A DNA stretch of 64,000 bases from Entomortierella parvispora. Its lineage: Eukaryota > Mortierellomycota > Mortierellomycetes > Mortierellales > Mortierellaceae. The notes beneath the pieces are model-generated. The model had not been told where the DNA came from. It did no database searches and was given only the letters and a program-made list of their open reading frames with translations. Position numbers and translations under genes: made by a program. How positions within the stretch are numbered: position 1 is the first letter of the stretch; every line of letters starts with the position of its first letter. Location: contig OY752142.1 of NCBI GenBank assembly GCA_963573315.1, positions 372,001 through 436,000 on the forward strand, written 5' to 3'. Below, piece by piece: positions 8,885-19,040 of this stretch.

Positions 8885-10927
8885 TCAGGGAGCAGCACCA
8901 CAGACACCGTTGGTACAGGTGTCCTTGCAATCATCGCTAGTTTTGCAGCACGCCCCAGCCGCACCGGCTCCGTCTTTCCCACCAGGGTTGCCACCGCTGC
9001 AGCTGCCGCTTCCAGAAGATCCGCCGGATGAACCAGAGCCCGAGGGGACATTCTTGGGGTTACCATTGTCATTCCAGCGAACACACCCTTGGCCATCCAA
9101 GATGTAGGCATGACCATCGTCCTGAATCGTGAGTCGGTAGCTGTCAGTGGCACCAAACACGCCCTGGCAGTCCTGAGTCGCCCCAGTACCGTCGTAAGTG
9201 CACATCACACCATCAACCTCAAAGTACATCTTGAAAGGCGTGTTCTTGCTGCCACGCGTTCCAATGCACCAAGTATTGACGCCCTTATAGTCATAGATGC
9301 AAACATTGCCATTCGACTCGACAAAGATCTGTGCGCCAGCCGGCGACTTCAAACCAGTACTCTGCTTGACAGTGGCCTTAGTATTAATCGTATTCTTGGA
9401 GTTGAAGGTCATGGACTTGCCGGAAAGAGTCTTCTTGTTGCATATGGTAGTGGGTGGGATGCTCGTAGAGCCTGTCATGCATCCAGAAGTGGTACCACTG
9501 TTGTCGGTGCAGTAACCATTGGAGCAACTCTCAAGGCAATCACCTTGGTTGGTGCAGCAGGCACATTTGGGACCCTTGCCAGTCTGGAGTCCACTATAAC
9601 CTGCGGTACAGGTGTTCGTGGTAGGGGGACTGGTAGTTCCGCCTCCTCCGCCACTGCTTCCACCACCAGTTCCACAAACTCCCCGTTTGGCAAACCTGTT
9701 TTGCTTCCTAGAATAGGCAGCGCGCTTCTTGGGTGGAGTACGATCAATTGCCTTAAAGTTGATCAGGGGAGTAGACTTGATAGGGCTAGCGGGAACCGGG
9801 TTGTGGCCATCTTGGTGGCCCGTCCTGGGGGACATCAGATGAACCGTGTTGTTGGAAACGGTGTAACAGGTGGAGGTGATGGTCGATCCACAGGGTTTGT
9901 AAAGAACCTTGCTGTCCATATCGCAATACATCTTCTCGCTCGTTGACAGGAAAGAAGGACCATAGGACGACTTGGAGTCGCAAAGAGCCTTGGCCGAGTG
10001 GACATCATCAATGTAGGCCTTCATGGCTGTTTTGTCATTGACGTGGGTACTTCTCCGGTGGATGTTGGGAAGGACCTCGTTCGGTGGGTTAGGGCCCAAT
10101 GAACCTTGGTTGGCGTTCTGGGATCGGGTGATGAGAACATTGGAAGGGCTGGGGGCCACGAAATTGGCGTTGAACATGCTCGAGTTGTAGGCATTGACGT
10201 CAGCGATGCGAATCGTTTCAACAAACTGCGTGCCAGTGGCATCGTCGTAAGCACTCATGACCAGGCATGGCAGAGCCATAGTCTCAACTGCACAGTTGTT
10301 AGCCTGCGATGGCCCATCAACCGTGTATCCCGAGTAGTACCAGGGAAGACTGCTGTCCATAGTTAGAACAGCCGCCGACAAAACCACGTATGGGGTAGAG
10401 ACAGTAAACTCGGGATCGGGTTGGACCTTGAAGTAGGTGAGGCAGGTAGGAACGGCCTTGTATTCATTACTGCTGCAAACTTGGAAAGCACAGGTGCCGT
10501 AGGAGGTCGGGGCGTAGTCCCCAGCAGTCAGAGTGAGTGAATGGTGTCGCACATTGTGCTGGACAGGGGCGGAACATTGCGATGAGGCACCACTGCTGAT
10601 CCCAGGTGCACCATTGGTACAAGCGGCAATAGTTGAGCCATCAGCACCGGTTGAAACAAATAGAGGGGAGGGATACTCGTTGCTTCGAGGAGTGCTGGGG
10701 TTAGGGGGGACACCTGCCGCCGTAGCACCGTCATAGCCAGCCTCGGCTTGAAAGAGCACGTATCCTTCTTGAGGCGCGTTCTCAAGAGTGAGGGCACCAA
10801 GGACATCTGAAAAGACTGCAGAGACCACAGAGATAAAGTCAACAATGGCATTGGCTTGGACTGGGGAAGGCTGCTGGACGAGTAGGAGTGCCCCGAGAAG
10901 GGAGAGAGACGCGGTCTTGAATTTCAT
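8885..10927 (-). CDS. Secreted Cys-rich protein with bulb-lectin-like repeats
   Basis: 680 aa, one coding exon. The start at 10927 is chosen because it gives a classic signal peptide (MKFKTASLSLLGALLLVQQ, cleavage likely after VQA); an open frame continues upstream but is non-coding leader. The N-terminal ~370 residues form a Cys-containing domain I do not recognise. Then come a KR-rich linker and a Gly/Ser/Thr-rich spacer, and a compact motif CACCTNQGDCLESC..GYC. Next are three strands resembling B-lectin repeats (FVESNGNVCIYD, MYFEVDGVMCTYDG, LTIQDDGHAYILDGQGC). The C-terminus repeats the Cys motif (CCKTSDDCKDTCTNGVCG). B-lectin repeats bind mannose-type glycans in other proteins; here the QxDxNxVxY signature is only partly kept, so sugar binding is inferred. 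Likely extracellular or cell-wall located. A 5'UTR intron (gtaaga..cag) may precede the ATG. Confidence 0.8.
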   Translation of the reverse strand: MKFKTASLSLLGALLLVQQPSPVQANAIVDFISVVSAVFSDVLGALTLENAPQEGYVLFQAEAGYDGATAAGVPPNPSTPRSNEYPSPLFVSTGADGSTIAACTNGAPGISSGASSQCSAPVQHNVRHHSLTLTAGDYAPTSYGTCAFQVCSSNEYKAVPTCLTYFKVQPDPEFTVSTPYVVLSAAVLTMDSSLPWYYSGYTVDGPSQANNCAVETMALPCLVMSAYDDATGTQFVETIRIADVNAYNSSMFNANFVAPSPSNVLITRSQNANQGSLGPNPPNEVLPNIHRRSTHVNDKTAMKAYIDDVHSAKALCDSKSSYGPSFLSTSEKMYCDMDSKVLYKPCGSTITSTCYTVSNNTVHLMSPRTGHQDGHNPVPASPIKSTPLINFKAIDRTPPKKRAAYSRKQNRFAKRGVCGTGGGSSGGGGGTTSPPTTNTCTAGYSGLQTGKGPKCACCTNQGDCLESCSNGYCTDNSGTTSGCMTGSTSIPPTTICNKKTLSGKSMTFNSKNTINTKATVKQSTGLKSPAGAQIFVESNGNVCIYDYKGVNTWCIGTRGSKNTPFKMYFEVDGVMCTYDGTGATQDCQGVFGATDSYRLTIQDDGHAYILDGQGCVRWNDNGNPKNVPSGSGSSGGSSGSGSCSGGNPGGKDGAGAAGACCKTSDDCKDTCTNGVCGAAP

Positions 10928-11086
10928 TTCGTGGTTTTCTGCGCGTAAAAAGGATGGTTGATTAGGACTAAAATAGCAGAGCGGAAGAAGTGGTCTGACC
11001 AAAGAGCATTTCTTACTGTAGGGTTGCTTGGTAGAGTTGAGGGATGAGTTTGGGATGAGGACGACAGTTAAAACCTGACCGCGGGT

Positions 11087-11095
11087 CCTTTTATA
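11087..11095 (-). promoter_or_regulatory. TATA box of the secreted lectin-like gene
   Basis: On the minus strand the site reads TATAAAAGG, about 160 bp upstream of the ATG at 10927. The distance allows a leader with a short intron. It is the only strong TATA motif in this flank. Confidence 0.55.
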
Positions 11096-12208
11096 CCTTT
11101 TCTTACCTTCGCGACATGTTGGTCCTCCGAGGAGCAAGAGTGCTGATCATGGGCAACACGTTCGTGTTTCGCTGGCATTGGTAAAATCTCGAAACGAAAA
11201 AGTGTTCGCCCACTTGACGAAGTTGAGCGAGCTGTGAAGAAAGCACATTCAAACGGAAGGACATCCCGCCATGGTTGACGTTGCTGTTCAAACCTTAGGG
11301 CCTGTTTTTGTGGGTTTTTTTCATCTCAAATGTACCCATAAGCCCCACAGTCGACTGAGCGCTACTCGAAATATCCCCAGTCGCCCGTTGCGGTCGGTCA
11401 CCAGCAAATAAGAGCCTAGTTTAGTTGAGTTTGCCCCTGCGACCTTCTGAGCACATTTTGGTCGCACAGACAAGGTGGCTGCTGGGAACCCCGCCCCCCC
11501 AAAAAAAAGACTTTTCTTCGGAGGAAACCAGCTACCAGCTTTGCCCTCATCTCATCCTTCCATGACAATGCTTGTTCCCTTCTTGACGATGAGTGCGACT
11601 GAGCTGCACTTACACTCCCTCTAATAATTGTAACCGTTTTACCCACTGGCCATCAAATACAGACAAGCTACAACGTCTTGTTCGTGGCCCCATTGTGCCC
11701 TCCCTTACCCCAATGAGAGTAGCAGCAATACCAATGTGTGCTCCACTTCTGCCCAGATGTTTGTTGCTGATTGCGATAATAATCTTCATCCTCTCGCCCT
11801 CAGAGCCTGGGTCCAGGTGACACCAGATTTTGCACCGGCTCTGGATCGGGACGTGAATACCAGCGGTACGTCCATCCGAGAGGGCTCTTTCTGAACTCAC
11901 ACAAACAGCGCTCACAAACATCTTTTCTATTCTCCATTGGGTTCCCATCATCCACGTAGCATGTCTTTTATCACAAAAAGAAGGGCTTGAGTTCGTTTCT
12001 CTCAAACTCTCACGGGAGAGTCCCAGAACAAACATTTAATCTTTGTAAGTCTCTATCTCATCACAAAGAGTTACCAGTAGCAATGACCCACTGACTGGTT
12101 CTGAGTTTCGCAGGGACTTTGAGAGTGCAAGAAAAACTGAAGCTGAGGATTCCCAATCCAACACGTGTGAAGCGCCTTGGACCTCATTTCTTGCCTGGCC
12201 ATTGGCTA
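11096..12208. other. Long intergenic stretch
   Basis: No gene recognised on either strand. Several open frames of 60-140 codons lack domain signals and overlap one another. A short C-run followed by an A-run occurs at about 11494-11509. Confidence 0.4.
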
Positions 12209-13030
12209 TCAAAAGAGATAGACGATGAAAGTAAGGCGATGACCACTCAGCAGAGGCCCACCACTACCGATATACGTGGTCATCTTTAGGCGGGGCCACG
12301 TCTCGATCATCCACTTCATATCCTCATGCTGACCCATGTCGCCTACGCCCCTGCTTCCAAGGAAGGTTCTCCGAAACCTCAACATGTACATACGGTACGA
12401 GCGTCTCAAAGGCACCATCGCATTCAAAGAGCGCGTAATTGACCGTTAACAATAGCATCTCCAGTCTCTCTAACATACCCAATTGCCTTGATAATCGGCT
12501 GTTCCAAGCAGCGCCCACCTTGGACCATATCAATTCCTCGAGTTCCAGTCTCTTCATGAGCACTGGTTTATGAGTCCGGAGTACCTGCTGACGCGGTATC
12601 CTTTTCTTTCTGTCGCCTCCAAGATACATCCTGAAATGAGACTCGAATAAAATCGGATGATGCACCAGTGCATCCAACTATCGAGATGACCTTGAACTAG
12701 ATCCAGTTATGTGATTCAATTGTTCAAATCGACGTATCAGAGCACTGAAAGCCTCATTCCCATCCCGCCTCCACCTATATGGTGAACAGTTGATGAAAAT
12801 ACTCGCCAAATCGGCATCCTCCAAGTAATCGATATCGAGGGCTAGCAAAGAGATGTCTGGGTATCGCTGAAGTGGCGACTTGTCAACAGTGGCATCGTAT
12901 TACTTGTCTTTCTGGGATCCAAGATAGTTCTTTCAACTGTGGGAAATGGGAAATAGGCTTTCCAGTTTTGTTCTGTTATCATACTTATTCCAGCCTTTTG
13001 TTCCTACTCCAATTGATTAATCCACGAGAG
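12209..13030 (-). pseudogene. F-box/LRR paralogue, C-terminal debris
   Basis: Minus-strand pieces match the last ~200 residues of the intact F-box/LRR protein at 16253-17800: a WDP(R/K)K strand near 12905, an ALDIDYLEDADLASIF strand near 12830, LEELIWSK, RLEMLLLTVNYALFE, ENLPWKQGR and HEDMKWMIETWPRL. At the DNA level the stretch near 13000-13030 still aligns to the region around LELEHN of the paralogues. Stops and frameshifts separate the pieces and there is no F-box, so this is the remnant of a third tandem copy. Confidence 0.75.
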
Positions 13031-13775
13031 CAACAGGAAAAAATCGTAGTCCATGTCACTATCACAGTCTTTGTCGCCACCGAGATCCCAGTCATCTCCA
13101 AGATCTTCATCAAAATTCCAGCCCTAGTCAAGGCTTTGGTCGTTATAGTGGCACGCTTCAGTTGATCAAAAGCCAGCCAAAAAGAAGGGAAGGTGGGGAG
13201 GAGGGAAAGAAAGAGAAAGGCCCAGAGAGACGTGCAGTTCGGATACAAGCCACACGGGTCCATCAACGAGACAAAATTGAACGATTTCCTTCCTTCCTTC
13301 GCCCTTACTCTCTCCACTCTGCTTCCATGATCCAATGACGCGACTCTTTGGCCTGCCAACCGAAGTTCAGTCGAACTCCTTTGGGATGTTTGCATTGCCC
13401 TCATATAAACCATTGCTGTTCTCCCCCAACAGTCCCCCCTTTGTTTGTATTTCATCACTGCGCTCGACGACCTGAATCGAAGCGAGGATTAACATTCGAT
13501 TCCCCTGCCAGTGCTTGATCGCATTTTCATTTCAGGAAGTGTGTCTTCATCCCCGCGTTCCATGTCGAATCCTTTGACATTGTTGGTGAGCAAGGTGACC
13601 GGTTGTCCGATAAGGTTCGAACTTTGGCCAACAGTGCCGTAGAGCTGTCGATACTTAGGATATGCTTCAGTGTGAATAGAGCTGCTGCCAAGGAGCTTCA
13701 GAAGAAGACAAAATAAAACCAGCTTTTATTTTGCGCAGTATAATATTCAGACTAGAAGATGGGTATGGGAACCAT
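13031..13775. other. Intergenic with one orphan exon-like frame on the plus strand
   Basis: Plus strand: after a good acceptor (tttcatttcag, ending about 13535) an open frame runs to a TAA at about 13713. It encodes a stretch containing ESFDIVGEQGDRLSDK and RTLANSAVELSILR, then AAAKELQKKTK. It has no ATG and no recognisable upstream exon, and I cannot name it. An AATAAA overlaps its stop. The remainder shows no gene. Confidence 0.35.
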
Positions 13776-15390
13776 TTAGCGGAGACTTCCTTCTTTACCA
13801 ACGTACGTGAACATCTCTAGGCAGGGCCATCTCTCGAGCATCCACTTCATATCCTCATGCTGCTCCAGATCGCATCTTTCGAACCGCCCCTGCTTCCAGG
13901 GAATGTTTATCGGAACCTCGGCTTGTTCATACGATGCGAGCATCGCAAAGGCATCATAGCGTTCAAAAAGCGCGTAGTTGACCGTCAGCATCTCCAACCT
14001 CTCCAGCGTCCCCAATTGCTTCATCAATACGTTGTTCTGGGAAACATCCTCCTTGGACCAAATCAATGTCTGAAGTTCGAGTCTCTCCAGACTTTTAGCA
14101 CAAGCCCAAGAGCCCGAACTTGACAGAGTATCTCCTTGAACTAGAGAGGATTGACCAGTGAAAGTGGGAGGAGGAGAAGGGTGTAATGGTAGTCCTTCGA
14201 CAGTCTCGGCTGGGGCCTCCAAGACACACCCCGAGAATTCCACAAGACTGGGACAGAATTGAAGGATGTGCCAGTGCATCCGACTCTCGAGATGGCACAT
14301 GACGAGATCCAAACTTGTCAGTTTCCCAAATAGATTCATCAAGGCGCCAAACGCTCATCCAACCGCCCATGAGTGTGAGATCAGTAAGCTTGGGGCAATT
14401 GCTGAATACACTCGCCAGCTCGGTGTCATCCAAATCGGCGACGCCTAGAGTCAGCGAAGAGAGATGAGGGCACTGATAAAGCGGAGACATGTCAACAGTG
14501 GCATCGTACCACATTGACTTTTTTGGGATCCAAGAGAGCTCTCGCAAAGAGGGGCAATGAGCGATCCAATTCAACTCGCCTGTCAGACTGAGTCCGTTGT
14601 TGTGTTCCAACTCCAATTGCTCAATCCGTGGGAACACAGACACTCCCTCGGGAAAGAGCTCTTCGTCCCCATCGCTGGTAAGGACACAATTGATGACAAT
14701 GAGTCTCGACAGCCGCGGACAACTCTGCAACAAGGCCACCATTTTCACCAGAGTGAACGTCAACTCTTCCAACCAAAGCTCCTCCAGGTTCTGGCAGGAA
14801 GCCTTCTTTATAAGGACGTCAAAGTGCCTCAAGGTCTCTGGGCGATCGAAATAACACAGGTCGAGATGTTGGAGTCGGTGGTTGCGAGCCAAAAGCTGAT
14901 CCACCTTCTTACGTTCAAACAGGGTCCACTCTTCGTCCTCCTCAGTATCGCTCTCACCCATGTAGTATGGTCTTTTAGGCGCCTGGACAGTCAGGGTCCT
15001 GATTTCTCGCGCCGAGCCAGCGAGACAGTGGAGAAGTGGGACAGGCAGCACTAGGTCCAAGTCTCGAACAAGGTTCCCGTAGCGAAGTAAAGCAGGTGCT
15101 GGAGGCCGCTTGGCTTGCTCAAGCCCTTGAGCGTAAGCCTTGTCGCCAATGACGATTTCGGCCTCGTCATCGGAACTGTTCTCAGAGGCGTACTCCTTGT
15201 CGAGCAAGTAATCCTCATATTCATCTCTGGGAAGATAGTGCTTATAGTCTGAGAATGGGTGGAGGGCCAACTTCTCGTACAAAAAGGGAACAAAGGTTTG
15301 GTGCCACTCCTTGCAGACTTGCGCGCATACGGCCAGGTCCGAGAAATCCAGATGATTGGCAACAGCGAGGCGAATCTCCAACAGGTCCAT
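13776..15390 (-). pseudogene. F-box/LRR protein with a single frameshift
   Basis: Start ATG at 15390 (MDLLEIRLAVANHLDFSDL): an F-box helix pair with W and F residues typical of the SKP1-binding surface. About ten leucine-rich strands follow (for example LEELWLEELTF, LSRLIVINC, LRELSWIPKK, LTDLTLMGG). The C-terminus (LERLELQTLIWSK..YVGKEGSLR) continues in another frame. Against the paralogue at 16253-17800 the break falls at about 14345-14365, where GAGGCGTT has become GAGCGTT. Without the indel the protein would be close to its 515-aa neighbour. F-box/LRR proteins recruit substrates to SCF ubiquitin ligases; the LRR would bind the target. This copy is either recently inactivated, truncated to its first frame, or affected by a base error. 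Confidence 0.75.
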
Positions 15391-16252
15391 CAAAGGTTAG
15401 TGGGCGGATAGAAGAGAGAGGGAGAGGATGATGGGACCAATTGAGGGAGAAAAGGGTTGTCGACCACTCTGGGGGAAAGGGAGAAAGGACAAATGACTCT
15501 TTGAAGAGCAATTGTCGATGGGATGATGTGGCACTGCCCGGTATCAAGCCGCCAAAGTGTAGTCATCCGTGATACGCACTTGTTCCCGGGAATGAAAGAT
15601 CTGCGGACAACAAGACCATACTAAAAGCAGCGTAATGAAAGTTAGCCAACGTTCCGCGGACGCGCAAGGAGTTGCAAGGAGATGCAGGGAGACTAAGGGC
15701 GCGCTGACCCGCAGCGGGAGAGTGGTGTTCCTCCCTGCGAGGTACTACGCCCACTTTTGCGTCGGAGAGTTTTCTCTCGCACGCGTGCAAAGTACAGTAG
15801 TCAAAAGGTGAGCCGCGGACTTCTTCCTCACGCTTTCTCTCTCCCCATCCGATTTTTTTCCTTTGACATGGTCCATCGAAATAGAACCAATGCTCAGGGT
15901 CTACGTCTTGCATGCAATGTAAACACCTAAACACCGAAATCTTCTTGACTTTCAGCCACCATTCAAACATGTCAGGGGTGGGCCTGAACATTCTGCTCAG
16001 CTCGGGGCACGTTTGAATCCACATTGATCACGTTCCGCCATCACAAGCTGGGCGGCAACGATGGGTGATGTCGCCATGGAAGCTTTTATTCGCACGGTAG
16101 GAGACATCGGGATGTGATGTCAACAGCCGATGGCTGGTACTTCATCATCAGCATGCACTTGTATTCTGTGACAATCATAACACATGGAATTCAGGCAGCC
16201 TTCTCCCCTTTACCAACAAAAGTGCCTTCAAAAATAAAGCACTTTTATTTTT
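15391..16252. other. Region between two tandem F-box genes, with one unexplained frame
   Basis: On the minus strand an ATG at 16024 opens a 153-codon frame to 15563. It has CLHCMQDVDPEHWFYFDGPC at its start and then loses any protein-like pattern. It may be a chance frame or a degraded gene; I do not assign it. The first 200 bp upstream of 15390 would hold the promoter of the frameshifted F-box gene. Confidence 0.35.
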
Positions 16253-17800
16253 TTACAATGTGTCTGGACTGGAAGGCGGCCGCCAGAGGCTTCCTTCACT
16301 GCCAACATATGTGAACATCTCTAGACTTGGCCACATATCGAGCATCCATCTCATTCCTTCATCCTGCTGCAGTTCCCGTCTCTCGAATCGACCCTTCTTC
16401 CAAGGCAGATTCTCTGGGACTTGAACATCCCCAAAGAGCGAGGCCTTTTCAAAGCTGTCGTTGCGTTCAAAAAGTGCATAGTTGATTGTCAACATCTCCA
16501 ATCGCGTTAACGTGCCCAGTTGCCTCACCAATATGCTGTTTAGTGCGATGTCTTCCTCGGACCAGATCAAGGCCTGGAGCTCAAGTCTTTCCAGACTTTT
16601 TGCACAAGCCCAAGAATGTAGATCGGATATACAATCGCTCTCCATATTCCCTACCGCGTCCAAGACACACCCTGAAAAATCCGCAAGACTTGAGCAGGAT
16701 CCAAGGATACGCCAGTGCATCCAGCTCTCGAGATCACACTGGACTAGGTCCAATCTTGTCAGTCTCCAGAATCGATGTGTCAAGGCTCCGAACGCCTCAT
16801 TCCCTACTCGACCTCCTATGAGCGTCAGGTCTGTGAGGTTTGAACAATTCTCGAGAATACTCGCCAGGTCATTGTCTTCCAAATTGTCGATACTAAGTGT
16901 CAGGAAAGTAAGATCCAAGCACTGCTGCAGGGGGGACATGTTGACAGTGGCGTCGTACCACATTGTCTTTTTTGGATTCCATGAGAGCTCTCGCAAAGAG
17001 GGGCATCGAGTAATCCAGTCTAGTTCTCCTGTCAGACTGAGTCCGACGTTGTGTTCCAGTTCCAGTTGCTCGATCCGTGGGAAAACCGACCCCCCTTCTG
17101 GGAACAGTTCGTCATCCCCATCATTGGTAAGGAAACAGTTGATGACAAAGAGCCTTGATAGCCGTGAACAATCCTGTAGTAGGGCCACCATTTTCACAAT
17201 ATCGAACGTCGACTCTTCCAGCCAGACCTCTTCCAGCTGTAGACACGAGGTTTTCGTCATGAATAAACCAAAGTGCCTCGAAGTGGCCGATCCATCAAAG
17301 CAACACAGGTCGAGATGTTGGAGGTGATCGTTCCGAGCCAAGAGTTGCGCCACTTCTTCTCGATAGTAGTCTGTCCACTCCTCGTCGTCTTTTGTCGGGG
17401 CCTGGAGACTCAGGGTCCTGATTTCTTGAGCTGAATGAGCGAGATTGTAAAGAGATGGGTGAGGCAGTATCAAGTCCAGATCCCGAATATGGTTCCCGTA
17501 CCGAATCAAAGCTGACGCGGATGGAGGTTTGGCCCGCTCAAACTCTGCTTTGTACTCCTTGTCGCTGAGGAAGACGCCCAGCTCGTCGTTAGAACTGGTG
17601 GCTGAAGAGTAGTCCTCCCCGAAAAAGTATTCTTCTCGAGGGATATAATGATTGTAAACTGGAAGCGGATGGAGAGCTAGGGTCTCGTATAGAAAGGGGA
17701 CAAAGGTCCGATGCCACTCCCGACAGACTTGAACGCACACGGCCAGGTCCGAGAGATCCAAATGATCGGCAACGGCTAAGCGGATGTCCAGCAAATCCAT
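16253..17800 (-). CDS. F-box/LRR protein, intact copy
   Basis: 515 aa, single exon. The start at 17800 (MDLLDIRLAVADHLDLSDLAVCVQVCREWHRTFVPFLYE) gives an N-terminal F-box of ~40 residues; the longer open frame upstream is leader sequence. Residues ~100-500 are irregular leucine-rich strands (LRRs such as LQHLDLCCF, LEEVWLEEST, LSRLFVINCFL, LTDLTLIGG, LERLELQALIW). Such proteins are substrate adaptors of SCF-type ubiquitin ligases: the F-box contacts SKP1 and the LRR arc picks the target. It is the only uninterrupted member of the three tandem copies at 12.2-17.8 kb, all on the minus strand, so it can serve as reference for the two decayed ones. The target is unknown. Confidence 0.85.
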   Translation of the reverse strand: MDLLDIRLAVADHLDLSDLAVCVQVCREWHRTFVPFLYETLALHPLPVYNHYIPREEYFFGEDYSSATSSNDELGVFLSDKEYKAEFERAKPPSASALIRYGNHIRDLDLILPHPSLYNLAHSAQEIRTLSLQAPTKDDEEWTDYYREEVAQLLARNDHLQHLDLCCFDGSATSRHFGLFMTKTSCLQLEEVWLEESTFDIVKMVALLQDCSRLSRLFVINCFLTNDGDDELFPEGGSVFPRIEQLELEHNVGLSLTGELDWITRCPSLRELSWNPKKTMWYDATVNMSPLQQCLDLTFLTLSIDNLEDNDLASILENCSNLTDLTLIGGRVGNEAFGALTHRFWRLTRLDLVQCDLESWMHWRILGSCSSLADFSGCVLDAVGNMESDCISDLHSWACAKSLERLELQALIWSEEDIALNSILVRQLGTLTRLEMLTINYALFERNDSFEKASLFGDVQVPENLPWKKGRFERRELQQDEGMRWMLDMWPSLEMFTYVGSEGSLWRPPSSPDTL

Positions 17801-19040
17801 GGATCGACAACGTTCACGAAAAACAAGAGGGAAGGGAGCAAGGAAAAGCCGAATGGACCGTCGATATGTCGGTATGAATGGGATAGGAAGGGAGAAGAAA
17901 GCGGCAGGCGGGGCGAGAGAAAAATTCAAAGATCGGCTGGGAGACAAGCCACCGTGGTGGCGAGCCTTTTCCTTCCCGCAAGGGAACAACCTTAATCTTC
18001 TTTCTTTTTCTTCTTCCCAGAAGCAAAAAGGGGCAGTGCAGTGCAGTGCAGACTGACCATCGAAAGCCAGGGGTGGCAAAGGACAAGAGAGAGCCGAGGG
18101 TGGGAAGGTTGCTCAAGGAAAATGGAAGCAGAGCATCAACAAACAGAGATGGACCCGCAGAGTGGACTAGAGACGGAAGACAGTGCTTTGTTGGCAGCAA
18201 GCTGCAAACACAGCAAAGGGCAGTGAAACATGGATTGCGCGTGAGGACGACACGGCGCGACGCGTGTGCGGTTTCGATCGTTGTGAGGCGATTGCGTCCC
18301 TGGATTGATGGCCATGGCCATGGCAACGCTCTCCTTGCTGCCAAGCATTGTCGCATTGTGGTTGCTGTGTAACTCGACTCGGGAAGAAGCCCTCCTCCTC
18401 GAGGGACCTCAGAGCAAACATGTCAAAAAAAATGAAATCATGCTTCTTCTCTTCGCTCTCTCTCTTTCTCTCCCTCACTCCCTCTCTCCTTCTCTCGTGT
18501 CTTTTCTCCCATCCTGTCATCCCATCTTCCTTCCCGTCTTCACACAGCCATTCTCCATTGTCATTAGTCCATGTGCATCCACATTGCCATCAACTCATTT
18601 CGCATCCCCATTGTCCGTATTGTTCCTTCATCAGTAAGAGCATAGCCAAAGATAATAAACAAAAAAAAAAAAAAAAAAAAAAAAAAAGCCGTGGCGATTC
18701 ACTTGCTGCTAAACTGACCTGTCGAACTTCTTTCCTCTCAAGAAAAAGTAGCTCCAATAAGAGTTTTTCGCATTTATAACCGTCCGCAGTAAGCGCTAGA
18801 GTCTGGCTAGGAGCCTACGACTCTCTCTTTCAGCCCTCATGGCCAGTCGCATCATTGCTTGCCGTCATCCTTCTAGCGCAACAATAACACATTGATACCG
18901 GCTCACCATTTTCAAACTTGAACAAAGAATCGATCATCCTTCAAAGTAAGTAGAAAAAAAAACGGGTTGAAAGATGTATGTGAGGACGAGATCTCTGAAC
19001 GATTTGATTGTTTTCTCTTCATCTACTCAAGGCTTCAAAA
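17801..19040. other. Divergent intergenic region with A27 tract and a 5'UTR intron
   Basis: This separates the minus-strand F-box gene from the plus-strand NACHT gene, so both promoters should lie here. It has a pyrimidine-rich stretch (18430-18560, CTCTCT-type) and an uninterrupted run of 27 A at 18661..18687. A probable intron in the NACHT gene leader lies at 18946..19031 (gtaagt...ctcaag), nine bases before the ATG. No other gene was recognised; frames here are low-complexity. Confidence 0.5.

Noticed and set aside
9089-9946. 285-codon plus frame inside the secreted lectin-like gene
   Set aside because: Antisense shadow of a Gly/Ser/Thr-rich coding region; no start context or domain.
15563-16024. 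153-codon minus-strand frame between two F-box genes
   Set aside because: An ATG is present and the first 50 residues look plausible, but the remainder is low-complexity and there is no domain or splice support. Kept only as a note in the gap entry.
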